Source: Promethearchaeota archaeon
GTDB taxonomy: Archaea > Asgardarchaeota > Lokiarchaeia > Sigyniarchaeales > SOKP01
Direction of reading: 5' to 3'
Assembly: GCA_019058295.1 (NCBI GenBank)
Contig: JAHPZI010000025.1
Span: 12,418-75,285 of the forward strand
DNA: 62,868 bases
Shown here: positions 15,495 through 24,238 of the stretch, piece after piece
How the letters are laid out: the number at the start of each line of letters is the position of its first letter
Position numbering within the stretch: position 1 is the stretch's first letter
Notes under the pieces: model-generated
What the model saw: the letters and a program-made list of their open reading frames with translations, nothing else
Told to the model about the DNA's origin: nothing
The model's database searches: none
Position numbers and translations under genes: made by a program

Positions 15495-17201
15495 CTAAGT
15501 TTTATGCCAAAGTTTGCGAAGGAAGTGCGCTGCCATTTTTGGTTTTCTATCTCGAGTAAATACGCCTTTATGGTTGAGTCCTTTAGCTCTTATTATGCTT
15601 TGAGATGTTTTAAAATCACACATATTCCATATATGAGCACCTACAACATAATCTTTAGATTTTAATACTTCTAAATAATTTTTTATAAATTCAACTTGAT
15701 ATTCTTCACTCCACATTTCTGGCTGTTCGGAATGGCATCCAGCAAGCGTATCTGTTCCAAATTCTGAAAGTATTAAAGGCTTTTTGTATTTACTATTTAT
15801 TTTATCCAATTCATTAGATAATAATTTACATCCTTCATCAATTTGACCGGATTGTGTATACCACCCATAATATCGATTTAAGCATATGACTTCTAAAAAT
15901 TCAAATGCTCGTTCTGAAGCTCCAACCATGCTTACTAAAGTAATTGGTCTAGTTGAATCTATATTTCTCGCAGTATCATACATCGCTCGAAAAAAATCTT
16001 TAGCTGCTATGCTTCGACTTGGTTCATTTGCAAGGCTCCACATTATAACACTTGGATGATTTTTATCCCGTTCAATTAACTCCTTAATATATCTTTGACA
16101 TAAATCCAAATGACGATCGATAATATCTTTGCTAAACGTAAGTCCAACAGCAGGTGTTTCGTCAATGATTAAAAATCCCAATCTATCTGCCATGTCCATC
16201 ATTTGTTCTGAATATGGATAATGAGAAGTACGAAATGAATTTGCTCCAATCCACCTTAATAAATCATAATCTTTAGTTATAAGTGCTGGAAGATATCCTT
16301 TTCCAACGACTGGAAAATCTTCATGTTTTGCGCAGCCTTTTAAGAAAATAGGTTTTCCATTTAGAAGTAATTGAGTCCCTTTGACCTCAATCGTACGAAT
16401 ACCCACAGATAAGGAATATTCATCAAAAACAATTCCATTATCTAAAAGTTCTACTTTCAAATCGTATAGGTTAGGATATTCTGGAGACCATAATTTAGCA
16501 TTTTCTACATTAAGAAAAATTTCAGTAGTAGCATCAAGTGATATTCTCGATTCTATTTGAATCCCATAACCCGTTAATATAGCATTAGCTTCTTTTCCTT
16601 TCACTCCATTCTTTTCTAGCAAAACCTTTACTAATCCAGTTGTGCCTTCAATAGTGGTTATTACCGTAATATCATTGATACCTTCCTTAGGTATAGCATA
16701 GAGTAAAACGGGGCGTTGGATTCCACAATATGGATAAAAATCAAAATTAGTATCTGGGTAATTCATCGTCCTTCCACTCGGAGGAACGTGCTCCTTTAAG
16801 AGATTCCCATCTACTCTAACAATTAATTTGTTTTTCTCAACTTTACATCTCTCCGTAATATCAAACTTAAAAGGTAAATGTCCTCCCTCATGTTCACCAA
16901 GCTTCTCACCATTTAACCATACATCAGATAAATAATTTATTGATCCAAATCGTAAGAATATTTTTTGGTTCTCCCATCCCCATGGAATATTAAATTCTGT
17001 TTGATACCACGCAGGTCCTAAGAAATCGCGCCCTTCGGCAAAAATTTCATTCCAACTGGCGGGTACAGCAATCGGACGGCTTCCAACTAAACCCTTTTCC
17101 CAATTTTCTGTTAAACCCTCATTTTTAAAATCAAAACGAAAATCCCAAAAGCCAGATAAATCAATACATTGACGATGTTTATTTCTTTGAGGATAAACCA
17201 T
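15495..17201 (-). CDS. uidA: beta-glucuronidase, glycoside hydrolase family 2
   Basis: Retaining glycosidase cleaving beta-glucuronides. It has the GH2 order: sugar-binding jelly roll, immunoglobulin-like domain, TIM barrel. The acid/base is E393 in WSLANEP and the nucleophile is E480 in LSEFGTDTL. The NxK motif that selects the glucuronate carboxylate is present as N543-H-K545 in GLNHKGVFTRDRKPK. LCLNRYYGWY-like text and TRPITLV also track the E. coli enzyme closely. The start is set at ATG 17201 (568 residues), with an aaaggag ribosome-binding site 8 nt upstream. The longer reading to 17285 would overlap the previous gene and add a non-homologous 28 residues. There is no signal peptide, so it is cytosolic. 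Such enzymes are mostly bacterial, so transfer is likely. Confidence 0.94.
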   Translation of the reverse strand: MVYPQRNKHRQCIDLSGFWDFRFDFKNEGLTENWEKGLVGSRPIAVPASWNEIFAEGRDFLGPAWYQTEFNIPWGWENQKIFLRFGSINYLSDVWLNGEKLGEHEGGHLPFKFDITERCKVEKNKLIVRVDGNLLKEHVPPSGRTMNYPDTNFDFYPYCGIQRPVLLYAIPKEGINDITVITTIEGTTGLVKVLLEKNGVKGKEANAILTGYGIQIESRISLDATTEIFLNVENAKLWSPEYPNLYDLKVELLDNGIVFDEYSLSVGIRTIEVKGTQLLLNGKPIFLKGCAKHEDFPVVGKGYLPALITKDYDLLRWIGANSFRTSHYPYSEQMMDMADRLGFLIIDETPAVGLTFSKDIIDRHLDLCQRYIKELIERDKNHPSVIMWSLANEPSRSIAAKDFFRAMYDTARNIDSTRPITLVSMVGASERAFEFLEVICLNRYYGWYTQSGQIDEGCKLLSNELDKINSKYKKPLILSEFGTDTLAGCHSEQPEMWSEEYQVEFIKNYLEVLKSKDYVVGAHIWNMCDFKTSQSIIRAKGLNHKGVFTRDRKPKMAAHFLRKLWHKT

Positions 17202-17244
17202 ATTATTTTCTCCTTTAAATGCTACTTTGAAATTTAAATTTATA

Positions 17245-17943
17245 TTAATTTTGACTATTATCGATAAAATATATTTTCTTTCCAATTAAAATAAGTATAA
17301 TTCCAATTGCAATACCGAGTGGTACTCTAAAAAATAGCATATTGTATAGATTCCAAGTACCTGCCGGGGCTAAATAAAAGAAATAATGAAAATTCGGGTC
17401 GTATAATCCATACCATACGAAATAAAACAAGACATCTTGAGGTGCGGCTAACCAAATGATATTAAGTCCTGTAGATATACATAAGACAACTATAAATCCA
17501 TCTCTATGCTTTATCTTTTTCTCAAAAGGATTTAGAATGCTGATAGATATCGCTAAACATCTAATAGGAACTTGCAATACCCATTTAAAGAACCAATACT
17601 TTTGTAGTAATCCTGGTTGAACGATACTCCATTTCCATTCTATTAATAAAGGTGGACCAGCCCACCATGAGTGATGTCCCATTGCAACTAGGTCAACAAA
17701 AGAATCTAAAAATAGAAAAATAATTACGGCGAATATTAATTGTTTAAATGTTTTAGTACGTAAAGCTATTATTATTGAAAGAACCACCCATAATATTTCT
17801 GCGTAAGGATAAAGATCCCATGTTTCTCCTTTTCCTATATAATTAATAAAAATATTAAAAAAAGCTCCAATTGAAAGTATTATAATATAGACCGAAATTA
17901 AGCTATATTGGAAAAGGTTTGAAGATTCTTCTTTTAATTCCAT
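17245..17943 (-). CDS. multi-pass membrane protein upstream of uidA
   Basis: I recognise no family. Six hydrophobic helices are visible: roughly residues 13-35, 46-64, 68-88, 125-142, 150-172 and 205-225. The long extracytoplasmic-like loop is rich in Trp and Tyr (HHSWWAGPPLLIEWKWSIVQPG, DPNFHYFFYLAPAGTWNLYN). It starts with ATG and ends 43 nt before the beta-glucuronidase start on the same strand, so the two are probably one operon. A role in uptake or sensing of a glucuronide is conceivable from position only; it lacks the 12-helix layout of MFS/GPH glucuronide porters. Confidence 0.68.
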   Translation of the reverse strand: MELKEESSNLFQYSLISVYIIILSIGAFFNIFINYIGKGETWDLYPYAEILWVVLSIIIALRTKTFKQLIFAVIIFLFLDSFVDLVAMGHHSWWAGPPLLIEWKWSIVQPGLLQKYWFFKWVLQVPIRCLAISISILNPFEKKIKHRDGFIVVLCISTGLNIIWLAAPQDVLFYFVWYGLYDPNFHYFFYLAPAGTWNLYNMLFFRVPLGIAIGIILILIGKKIYFIDNSQN

Positions 17944-18047
17944 TAATTAAAATAATATCATAAAGATTTAAAAAATATTTAATAAAATTCTTAAATTCAT
18001 TTAAAAGTTATATAATAAAAAAGAAAAACATATTTTATTCCTTGACT

Positions 18048-18938
18048 ATGGTTAAAAAATTAGTACTTTCTGCTAAAAAAGAGCACGATGTCATTAAGAA
18101 TGTTATTAGGAAACTGAAAGTAGTCCCTGAAATCGAATTAATTCTGCACGATCCTACAGAGGATTTCCTTGATTTGGAAGATATGCAGACCCAATTTGGA
18201 GATGTTGATCTCATAATAACTAAAGTTGCTAACGATTGTTCAATTGATTTGCTCCATTTTGCAAAACTTTATAATATTCCAACTTTGCATGATGTTTACA
18301 CAGTTTTACTATGTAAAAACAAGGTTGCACTTGATCAAGCTATAAGAAAGATATTTGATAAGCATTCAGGCGATTTGGAAAATTTCCTGTTACCAAGATC
18401 ATGGACGCAATCCTTACAAAATATTAATAGATTTAAAGAATGGGCTTCTCCAAAATTACCTATTGTGTTAAAAAGTCATTACCAACACGATAAATACAAC
18501 CGTTTTAATTTTTTAGTTCGAAAAATAGATGAAATTGACAAATTCTGTAAGATATATTCAAATTTTTTATATTACAATATATATATTCAAAAATTCGTTG
18601 AAAGCGATGGTATAGAGCGAAAAATTTATGTTGTTGGTGATAAAATCTACGGTACTCAGCGGGAAAATCCAATATATTATTGGTTAAGAGAGAAACCTGA
18701 AAAAATTGATGTAGAAACATTTAAAAGGGAAAAATTCGAAGTATCTGTTGATATGCAAAATTTAGCTAAAATTCTTGCGAAAGGATTAAACCTAAGAATA
18801 TTTGGCTTTGATTTAGTTAAACCTCTTAATCAAAATAAATATTATCTAATTGATTTAAACGATTTTCCTGGTTTTAAGGGAATTAAAGATATTGATAATG
18901 AGTTAGCTGATTATTTAATAACATACGTAAATCCTTAA
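18048..18938 (+). CDS. ATP-grasp protein D, ITPK-like (inositol polyphosphate kinase family)
   Basis: A 296-residue ATP-grasp protein with the clearest ITPK-like pattern of the four. Elements in order: YNIPTLHDVYTVLLCKNKVA (compare the ITPK lobe linker); the ATP lysine strand PIVLKS; then IYIQKFVESDGIERKIYVVG (ITPK: VQNFINH...KVFVVG); KIYGTQRENP (ITPK VVQRPS); then LRIFGFDLVKP and YYLIDLNDFPGFKGI. The metal ligands are D255, D269 and N271. The ATG at 18048 is preferred over a TTG two codons earlier. It stands alone on the plus strand, convergent with the phosphatase gene. Substrate is inferred, not shown; a generic ATP-grasp ligase remains possible. Confidence 0.62.
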   Translation: MVKKLVLSAKKEHDVIKNVIRKLKVVPEIELILHDPTEDFLDLEDMQTQFGDVDLIITKVANDCSIDLLHFAKLYNIPTLHDVYTVLLCKNKVALDQAIRKIFDKHSGDLENFLLPRSWTQSLQNINRFKEWASPKLPIVLKSHYQHDKYNRFNFLVRKIDEIDKFCKIYSNFLYYNIYIQKFVESDGIERKIYVVGDKIYGTQRENPIYYWLREKPEKIDVETFKREKFEVSVDMQNLAKILAKGLNLRIFGFDLVKPLNQNKYYLIDLNDFPGFKGIKDIDNELADYLITYVNP

Positions 18939-18975
18939 GATTATAATAACTCATTTTTATTTATTTAAAACTTCT

Positions 18976-19461
18976 CTAATTTTTATCAAGAAATTTTTGT
19001 AATCCTTTCATTAAACACTCTTTTATTTCATCCCGAATTAATCTAAAACCTTCAATTCCTTTCATTGAAGGATCTTCAATATCCCCTCTCTCACCCGCAA
19101 ATTCCTTTAAGGTGAGAACTGGTTTATTATTAACTTCTTCTAATTTGAAAAGATCTTCCTTATGCTTTTCAGTAAGAGCCAAAATTAAATCTGCGTCTTG
19201 AATTAACTTTCTATGCTCTTTTTTTTTCAAATCAATAGATTCAGAAGTATCTGATAATTCTATTCCTATCTCTTTCATTACATCTTGCGCATCAATCGAT
19301 ATCAAGCAACCATCTCTTGCATTTGAAGCGATACCTCCAGATTTTACATCGATTTTTAATTTGTTTTTTGAAAAACAATCTCGTAGAAAACCCTCTACCA
19401 TACAACTTCGCGCTACGTTTACACTACATACTACTAACACAGATTTATAAGGAAAATTCAT
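18976..19461 (-). CDS. low-molecular-weight protein tyrosine phosphatase family protein
   Basis: LMW-PTP/arsenate-reductase-fold protein. The P-loop near the N-terminus is VCSVNVARSCM, that is C12 and R18 in the CX5R arrangement. The usual Gly-Asn and second Cys (CxGNxCRS) are altered to S-V-N-V-A. The general-acid Asp is in IEDPSMKGIEGF. It ends with a C-terminal helix, length 161. It could act on phosphotyrosine, on arsenate, or on a small phosphate ester; with its neighbours a role on a soluble phosphate is conceivable. The nicotinamidase gene starts upstream and ends 38 nt before this one on the same strand, so they may be cotranscribed. Confidence 0.88.
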   Translation of the reverse strand: MNFPYKSVLVVCSVNVARSCMVEGFLRDCFSKNKLKIDVKSGGIASNARDGCLISIDAQDVMKEIGIELSDTSESIDLKKKEHRKLIQDADLILALTEKHKEDLFKLEEVNNKPVLTLKEFAGERGDIEDPSMKGIEGFRLIRDEIKECLMKGLQKFLDKN

Positions 19462-19499
19462 ATTTAAAAAGTAAAAAGAAGGATATAAAAAAACAATTA

Positions 19500-20180
19500 T
19501 TATTTGAAACTATCCTTATTTGCGAATTTTATACCTTTATTGGTCATATTTTCTAAGCAGTTTGAAATATTCCCCGGAGGAAGATCAATTCCTTTTGTCA
19601 AATCCACTATTAAAAATACTTCAAATCCTAAATCAACACCATCTAAAGCAGTATAACAACAACAATAGTCTAATGCTAATCCACATATGAAGATCCTTTC
19701 TACTCCGAGAGACTTTAATTTTTCTGCTAATTCAGTCTTAGTTTTTTTGTCATTTTCAAGAAAACCAGAATAGCTATCAATCTCAGGATTCGTTCCTTTT
19801 TGAATAACTGCATCCCCAAGATCTTTTTTTAGTTTTTTATGAAATTCAGCTCCTTCAGTATCTTGAACACAATGGTCAGGCCATAAAACTGGGCCAATTG
19901 CTCCATCTTCCGTTTGATATGCATCACCCGGATTTTTATCGGGATATTGACTGGCAAAAGATTTATGATTTTTAGGATGCCAATCCTGCGTTAAAATAAC
20001 CATACCTTTTTTATTTTTAAATATTTCTGCAACATTATTAATATCCTCTACTATGAGATCGCCTTTTTCTACTGGTAAAGCACCACCAGGCATAAAATCA
20101 TTTTGTAAGTCAACTATAATTAAAGCATTTTTTTCATTAATTTTAATATCTTTTTCTATCTTTAAATCCTCGATTTTCAT
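19500..20180 (-). CDS. pncA: nicotinamidase / isochorismatase family hydrolase
   Basis: Hydrolyses nicotinamide to nicotinate and ammonia in NAD salvage. The catalytic triad is visible: D24 in IIVDLQNDFMPGGAL, Lys in VIQKGTNPEIDSYS, and the nucleophilic Cys in GLALDYCCC. The metal-binding residues are carried by DWHPKNHKSFAS, with the aspartate and histidines in the expected positions. Length 226 is normal for the PncA branch, longer than simple isochorismatases. The motif LWPDHCVQDTEGAEF is characteristic of nicotinamidases. It precedes the phosphatase gene on the same strand. Confidence 0.93.
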   Translation of the reverse strand: MKIEDLKIEKDIKINEKNALIIVDLQNDFMPGGALPVEKGDLIVEDINNVAEIFKNKKGMVILTQDWHPKNHKSFASQYPDKNPGDAYQTEDGAIGPVLWPDHCVQDTEGAEFHKKLKKDLGDAVIQKGTNPEIDSYSGFLENDKKTKTELAEKLKSLGVERIFICGLALDYCCCYTALDGVDLGFEVFLIVDLTKGIDLPPGNISNCLENMTNKGIKFANKDSFK

Positions 20181-20345
20181 ACCAATGAACCAAGAAAAAA
20201 ATTAATTTTATTTAGATTAATTAAAAAATTCTCAATTTTATAAAATATATTGAAAGTATTTATATTTTTAACATTTCAAAAGCGTGAGTATACTTATATC
20301 AATGACATTTACACCATTTTTTGATAATTTTAAAAGAAATTTAAC

Positions 20346-20978
20346 TTAAAGTTTATGATAAATCATATAAATGGAATTCGCAATTATCCATGATATTATA
20401 GCAAATGTACCAATCCATTCAGTTATAGGTAACCATGTAAATAAAATTAACAGGTATGTCCCAGCAACAATGAATCCCTGGCAAGCGATGAATTTTGAAT
20501 ATTTGCCACCGTTAACATTAGATCCCATTAACATTAGAATACTAAATGATATTAGATAAAGTATTCCGCTTAGAAAAGATAAAAAAGCAAAAGTTCCATG
20601 CGTAACAAAAATAATGTAATTATCTTCAATTGAGGGGAAAATACCAACCGAGATAAAAGTAAAAATGGAAATTAATGCAAATATAAGAGAGCATTTTCTC
20701 ACGATTGGATTTACAGTTTGTTTATCAAAAGATCTATAAAGGTTGATATAATAAGGAGTACCCACTATGCCCGAAATTATTAATCCGAGATTAAAAAATA
20801 TTCCGGAAGGTCCAAGGCCTAGTTCGGAAATCATATTTTCAAAGAAATTATAACCTCCTGGAAATAGAATGATTGATATAAAATCTCCAGTTAAAGCAAT
20901 AGCACAAGATAAAATTCCAAACACACCTCCTGGGATTATAGTGAGAAGCCTATCAAAAATCTTTTTTTGTATCTCCAT
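20346..20978 (-). CDS. DUF998-like membrane protein
   Basis: Six-helix integral membrane protein of 210 residues. The signature FENMISELGLGPSGIFFNLGL after the first helix pair, followed by GTPYYI and a conserved FPSIEDNYIIFVTHG, is typical of DUF998 proteins, whose function is unknown. Helices are at about 14-34, 62-84, 92-114, 125-148, 160-180 and 185-207. It starts with ATG and has no obvious operon partner: 165 nt separate it from nicotinamidase and 88 nt from the helicase. Confidence 0.7.
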   Translation of the reverse strand: MEIQKKIFDRLLTIIPGGVFGILSCAIALTGDFISIILFPGGYNFFENMISELGLGPSGIFFNLGLIISGIVGTPYYINLYRSFDKQTVNPIVRKCSLIFALISIFTFISVGIFPSIEDNYIIFVTHGTFAFLSFLSGILYLISFSILMLMGSNVNGGKYSKFIACQGFIVAGTYLLILFTWLPITEWIGTFAIISWIIANSIYMIYHKL

Positions 20979-21066
20979 ATCTATTTAATTTAGCCAACAA
21001 TTTTTAAAAATTTCTATAAATTAGAATAATATGTCTTTTTTTTAAGATTATAGAATATAAGCTTTA

Positions 21067-22212
21067 TTAATATATAGTAAAATGATGTTTCGCTTGCTCT
21101 TGACTTCTAAGGGTTTTTTTTCGGATCTCTTTATCAATAAGCCCTTCAATATGGCATAAATACTCATATTCATCTTTTATAACTAATGTTATTGCTGTCC
21201 CTTTTTTTCTCATTCTTGAAGTCCTCCCAATTCTGTGAACATAGTTTTCAGGGAATTTGGGAATATCATAATTAAAAACATGAGAAATATTCTCTATGTC
21301 TAAGCCTCGAGCAGCAACATCAGTAGCAATGAGCATATTTATTTTATGGTCCCTAAAATCTTTTAAGATTTTTTCTCTCTGAAATTGGGTCAATTTTCCA
21401 GAAATTAATCCTATTTTAAAACCAATCCTTTTTGATTTTAATCTATTATACAACCAATCTCCTGTTTTTTTCGTATTTACAAATACAAGAACACGTTTTG
21501 GCTTCTCTACTCTTAAAATCTCTAAAAAACTTTTAAATTTCTGCTCAAATCTATCAATCATATAATAATATTGTCGAGTACTCTTTACAGTTAAATCATC
21601 TCTACTTAAATTTAGAAATTGAAATTTATTTCCAGAGTATTTTTTAACTAAGTTTCTAATATCATAATCTAAAGTTGCTGAAAATAACATAAATAGATAA
21701 TTAGTTTTAATTTGATTTAAGATATACTTTACATCTGGTGCGAAACCCATATCCCATAATCTATCTGCTTCGTCTAATACAACAAAATTAATATTATTAA
21801 ATTTTAGTTTCCTTCTCTTCCATAGATCTATGAGCCTTCCTGGGGTTCCAACAATAATATGAACTCCTTGATCTAATTTATTAATTTGATTGTTAATTGA
21901 AACCCCCCCATAAATAGTCATAGACTTAATGTTATTATTTCCTAAATCTTTAACAACTTGATTAACCTGTTTCGCAAGTTCTCTAGTGGGAACGATAATA
22001 AGAGCTTCATTATTTTTATTTGTTAATTTCTCAATAATTGGAATGATAAAGGCCAATGTTTTGCCTGTACCTGTCTTAGCTTGAGCCATAACATTTTGTC
22101 CCTTTAAAATAAGCGGAATTGCTTTCTCTTGTACAGGGGTTGGATTTATTATCCCAAGTTTCTTTAAAGCGTTAATATTTTTAGCGCTTATACCTAAATC
22201 GTCGAAATTCAA
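21067..22212 (-). CDS. DEAD-box ATP-dependent RNA helicase
   Basis: RNA helicase with the two RecA-like domains and no extra N- or C-terminal module (381 residues). Motifs in order: Q motif around PTPVQEKAI, Walker A (AQAKTGTGKT), Ia PTRELA, GG, TPGRL, Walker B VLDEAD, SAT, then IV, V (ATDVAARGLD) and VI (HRIGRTSR). It is divergent from the A-ATPase operon, sharing a 220-nt region with it. Expected role: RNA remodelling, for example ribosome assembly or mRNA turnover. The specific subfamily cannot be set. Confidence 0.97.
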   Translation of the reverse strand: MNFDDLGISAKNINALKKLGIINPTPVQEKAIPLILKGQNVMAQAKTGTGKTLAFIIPIIEKLTNKNNEALIIVPTRELAKQVNQVVKDLGNNNIKSMTIYGGVSINNQINKLDQGVHIIVGTPGRLIDLWKRRKLKFNNINFVVLDEADRLWDMGFAPDVKYILNQIKTNYLFMLFSATLDYDIRNLVKKYSGNKFQFLNLSRDDLTVKSTRQYYYMIDRFEQKFKSFLEILRVEKPKRVLVFVNTKKTGDWLYNRLKSKRIGFKIGLISGKLTQFQREKILKDFRDHKINMLIATDVAARGLDIENISHVFNYDIPKFPENYVHRIGRTSRMRKKGTAITLVIKDEYEYLCHIEGLIDKEIRKKTLRSQEQAKHHFTIY

Positions 22213-22440
22213 AATAAAGTCACAAGTATATTTCCTTTTTTAACTCACTATTTTCATGTATTAAAACGCATTAAGCTAATTAAATTTTAGTGTTATTATT
22301 TAAAATTTTATTATTCCCTTTTCAGCATTACGAGGATAATCAATTTGATGTAAAAATTTTGGAAATCTTTTTACGCAATCTTTCCTTATTCTTTTGTAAA
22401 AATAGAAAAGTTTTCAAACATTTCAGAAAGAGTGAAAAAA

Positions 22441-22791
22441 ATGAGACCAAAAACAAAATTTTATTTACTAATTGGATTATTTCAAATCTTTTTGGTAATA
22501 ATCGTCCTCTCAAGCGTAAATGGATTAGTAATCTTCGTAGCAGCTCAAGGATCAAGTACAATTACAAATTCAGCAACAATTTCAGCATTTGCATTTTCAG
22601 CAGCAATATCTGTGGCTGCAGGCGTGATAGCAAGTGCGTTTGCTCTTAAGACTGTAGGAACAGCGGCAATCTCAGCATTGGCGGAACGAGAAGAGACTTA
22701 TACCAAAGCTTTCATTATAGTAGCTTTATGCGAAGCGCTCTCAATATATGGCTTAATTATAGCAATACTCTTATGGAGTAAGATTCCTTAA
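22441..22791 (+). CDS. atpK: A-type ATPase proteolipid (rotor ring) subunit K
   Basis: Membrane rotor subunit of the archaeal A1Ao ATP synthase. After an N-terminal hydrophobic leader (FYLLIGLFQIFLVIIVL), probably a signal or extra helix, comes a single helical hairpin. The first helix is Ala/Gly/Ser-rich (ISAFAFSAAISVAAGVIASAFAL) and the second carries the ion-binding Glu in FIIVALCEALSIYGLIIAIL. One hairpin means one ion site per subunit. The start is ATG 22441; a GTG at 22432 would add three residues. It is the first gene of the operon, with a spacing of 71 nt to the C gene. Counter-ions cannot be told apart (H+ or Na+). Confidence 0.9.
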   Translation: MRPKTKFYLLIGLFQIFLVIIVLSSVNGLVIFVAAQGSSTITNSATISAFAFSAAISVAAGVIASAFALKTVGTAAISALAEREETYTKAFIIVALCEALSIYGLIIAILLWSKIP

Positions 22792-22850
22792 TCCTTAATA
22801 TGAATAATGAGTGAATAAAATGATATGTTCTTTGGGAGAATTCATAAGAT

Positions 22851-22856
22851 GGTGAT
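22851..22856 (+). promoter_or_regulatory. GGTGAT ribosome-binding site deciding the atpC start
   Basis: GGTGAT, complementary to the conserved 16S 3' end, lies 6 nt before an in-frame ACG at 22863. The ATG at 22849 just upstream runs into a stop after four codons. The conserved subunit C sequence begins right after the ACG. Confidence 0.55.
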
Positions 22857-22862
22857 TTATTA

Positions 22863-23927
22863 ACGAGTGTCATTGTTCCTTCGTATGCTTATCCATATGT
22901 TAAACTAAAAATTTTAAAAAGACTAATAATAGATGATGATACATTAAAAAAATTAAGTAGTATAGATGACATTGAAAATCTAATTAATACTATAAAACCA
23001 TTTTACCCCAATATAAAGATTCAAGAATATACAATAGAAGAAATTGAAAAATCTCTTTATGAAACATTCTTCAAATTAATTGGAAAAATTATATTTTATT
23101 CTCCTGAAAATATTAGACGTTTTTTAAAAGCTTATCTCCTGCAATTTGAAATCATGAATATTAAACAATGTATTTTAGGTTCTATTACTGGGATGAGTAG
23201 GGATCAAAAATTAAATAATATTAATTTTTTAGTCGAAGATTTTTTAGGTAATACTGATTTTATAAGAGATCTGATTGAAATTACATCTTTAGAGGAAATT
23301 CAATTATATATGAGAAAAACAAAATATAATAAAGCTGTGAGAGAAGGGATACTATATTTTAAAAATAACAATGCGATTTTCGTTCTGGAAGCGTTTTTAG
23401 ACCAGCTTTTTTATATAAATATGATTAAACAGAAGAGTTATTACAATAGAAATGAGAAAGAGCTGATAAATTTATATATTGATAGTATAACTGAAATTTA
23501 TAATTTAAATATAATATTTCGTGGAATAAGAAATAATATAGACAAAAATTTATTAACTCAATTTTTAGTTAACAATTTTCTATTTCTAGATGAAACAAAA
23601 ATCCTTCATCTATTATATCAAGATAATGTAGAAAAGTTTTTCTCATTGGTAAGGCAAATTTATTCAAATCAAAAAGATATTAAATTATTTTATAGAAAAA
23701 TTGGTTTCAGAAGAGAACATTTTATTTGGTGGATTGAGGGATTATATATTGATTATTTTTTTAAAAAATGCAGAAGTAAAATTGGTGATATTGATTATTC
23801 TGCTATTTTTACAATTTTAGAGATTTTGATAAAGAAACAAAAAGAAATACAATTTAATATAATTCCCAATGTTGTAAACATAATTCATGAAAAATTTACT
23901 AAATTAGAACAAGGTGAATTAAAATAA
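22863..23927 (+). CDS. atpC: A-type ATPase subunit C (near-cognate ACG start proposed)
   Basis: Central-stalk cap linking the rotor shaft to the K ring. About 354 residues, the family length, if the frame is opened at 22863. No ATG/GTG/TTG exists between the in-frame stop at 22845 and the ATG at 23154. The segment SYAYPYVKLKILKRL encoded upstream of that ATG is the conserved N-terminus of the family. The nearest plausible start is ACG at 22863, 6 nt after GGTGAT. A one-base loss in the G tract after the ATG at 22849 is the main alternative. Homology: repeated all-helical segments and RREHFIWWIEGLYIDYF-like helices near the C-terminus. It overlaps the next gene's start by 4 nt. Confidence 0.8.
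   Translation, partial: TSVIVPSYAYPYVKLKILKRLIIDDDTLKKLSSIDDIENLINTIKPFYPNIKIQEYTIEEIEKSLYETFFKLIGKIIFYSPENIRRFLKAYLLQFEIMNIKQCILGSITGMSRDQKLNNINFLVEDFLGNTDFIRDLIEITSLEEIQLYMRKTKYNKAVREGILYFKNNNAIFVLEAFLDQLFYINMIKQKSYYNRNEKELINLYIDSITEIYNLNIIFRGIRNNIDKNLLTQFLVNNFLFLDETKILHLLYQDNVEKFFSLVRQIYSNQKDIKLFYRKIGFRREHFIWWIEGLYIDYFFKKCRSKIGDIDYSAIFTILEILIKKQKEIQFNIIPNVVNIIHEKFTKLEQGELK
23911..23916 (+). promoter_or_regulatory. AAGGTG ribosome-binding site of atpH
   Basis: AAGGTG ends 7 nt before the ATA at 23924. It is inside the 3' end of atpC, as expected for translational coupling. The nearest ordinary start codon in the frame (TTG at 24020) would remove about a third of the protein. Confidence 0.55.
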
Positions 23928-24238
23928 CAGAAATATTTAATTGGATAGAGGAAATAGAGAAGGTTTATGAAGATTTAATAAAAAAAGCTAAAGAAGAACA
24001 CTTATCAGAAATTAAAGCATTGATAAATAATCAAGAGAAGGATTTAGATTTAAATACCTCTAGCAAGCAAAATTTTGTAAATTCTATTTTAAAGAATCTT
24101 TCAGAGGAAATAAATGAAGGAATTAAAAATAATAGAGAAGCTTTAGATAAAATAATTAAAAAAATAGAAAAAAATTATCAAGAAAAAAAGAATGATTTAA
24201 TTAATTTAATATTGGAAAATTTAAGACTTGATTTTTAA
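23924..24238 (+). CDS. atpH: A-type ATPase subunit H (ATA start proposed)
   Basis: Peripheral-stalk coiled-coil subunit pairing with subunit E. 104 residues, the family length, if read from ATA 23924: the N-terminus TEIFNWIEEIEKVYEDLIKK is a continuous amphipathic helix leading into the Lys/Glu/Asn-rich coiled coil. The stop codon of atpC at 23925-23927 overlaps this start, and the next gene starts at its own stop (TAATG). Only ATT 23918 and ATA 23924 lie in frame near the GGTG. The stop-bounded frame cannot begin before 23918. Assignment is from position between C and F, size and helical character rather than sequence motif. Confidence 0.72.
   Translation: MTEIFNWIEEIEKVYEDLIKKAKEEHLSEIKALINNQEKDLDLNTSSKQNFVNSILKNLSEEINEGIKNNREALDKIIKKIEKNYQEKKNDLINLILENLRLDF

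Noticed and set aside
17202..17285. Longer N-terminus of beta-glucuronidase
   Set aside because: It overlaps the upstream gene, has no homology to the family, and a ribosome-binding site sits before ATG 17201.
22290..22649. 119-residue open frame overlapping atpK in another frame
   Set aside because: Lys/Phe/Asn-rich low-complexity reading in an AT-rich leader; atpK in the competing frame has family features.
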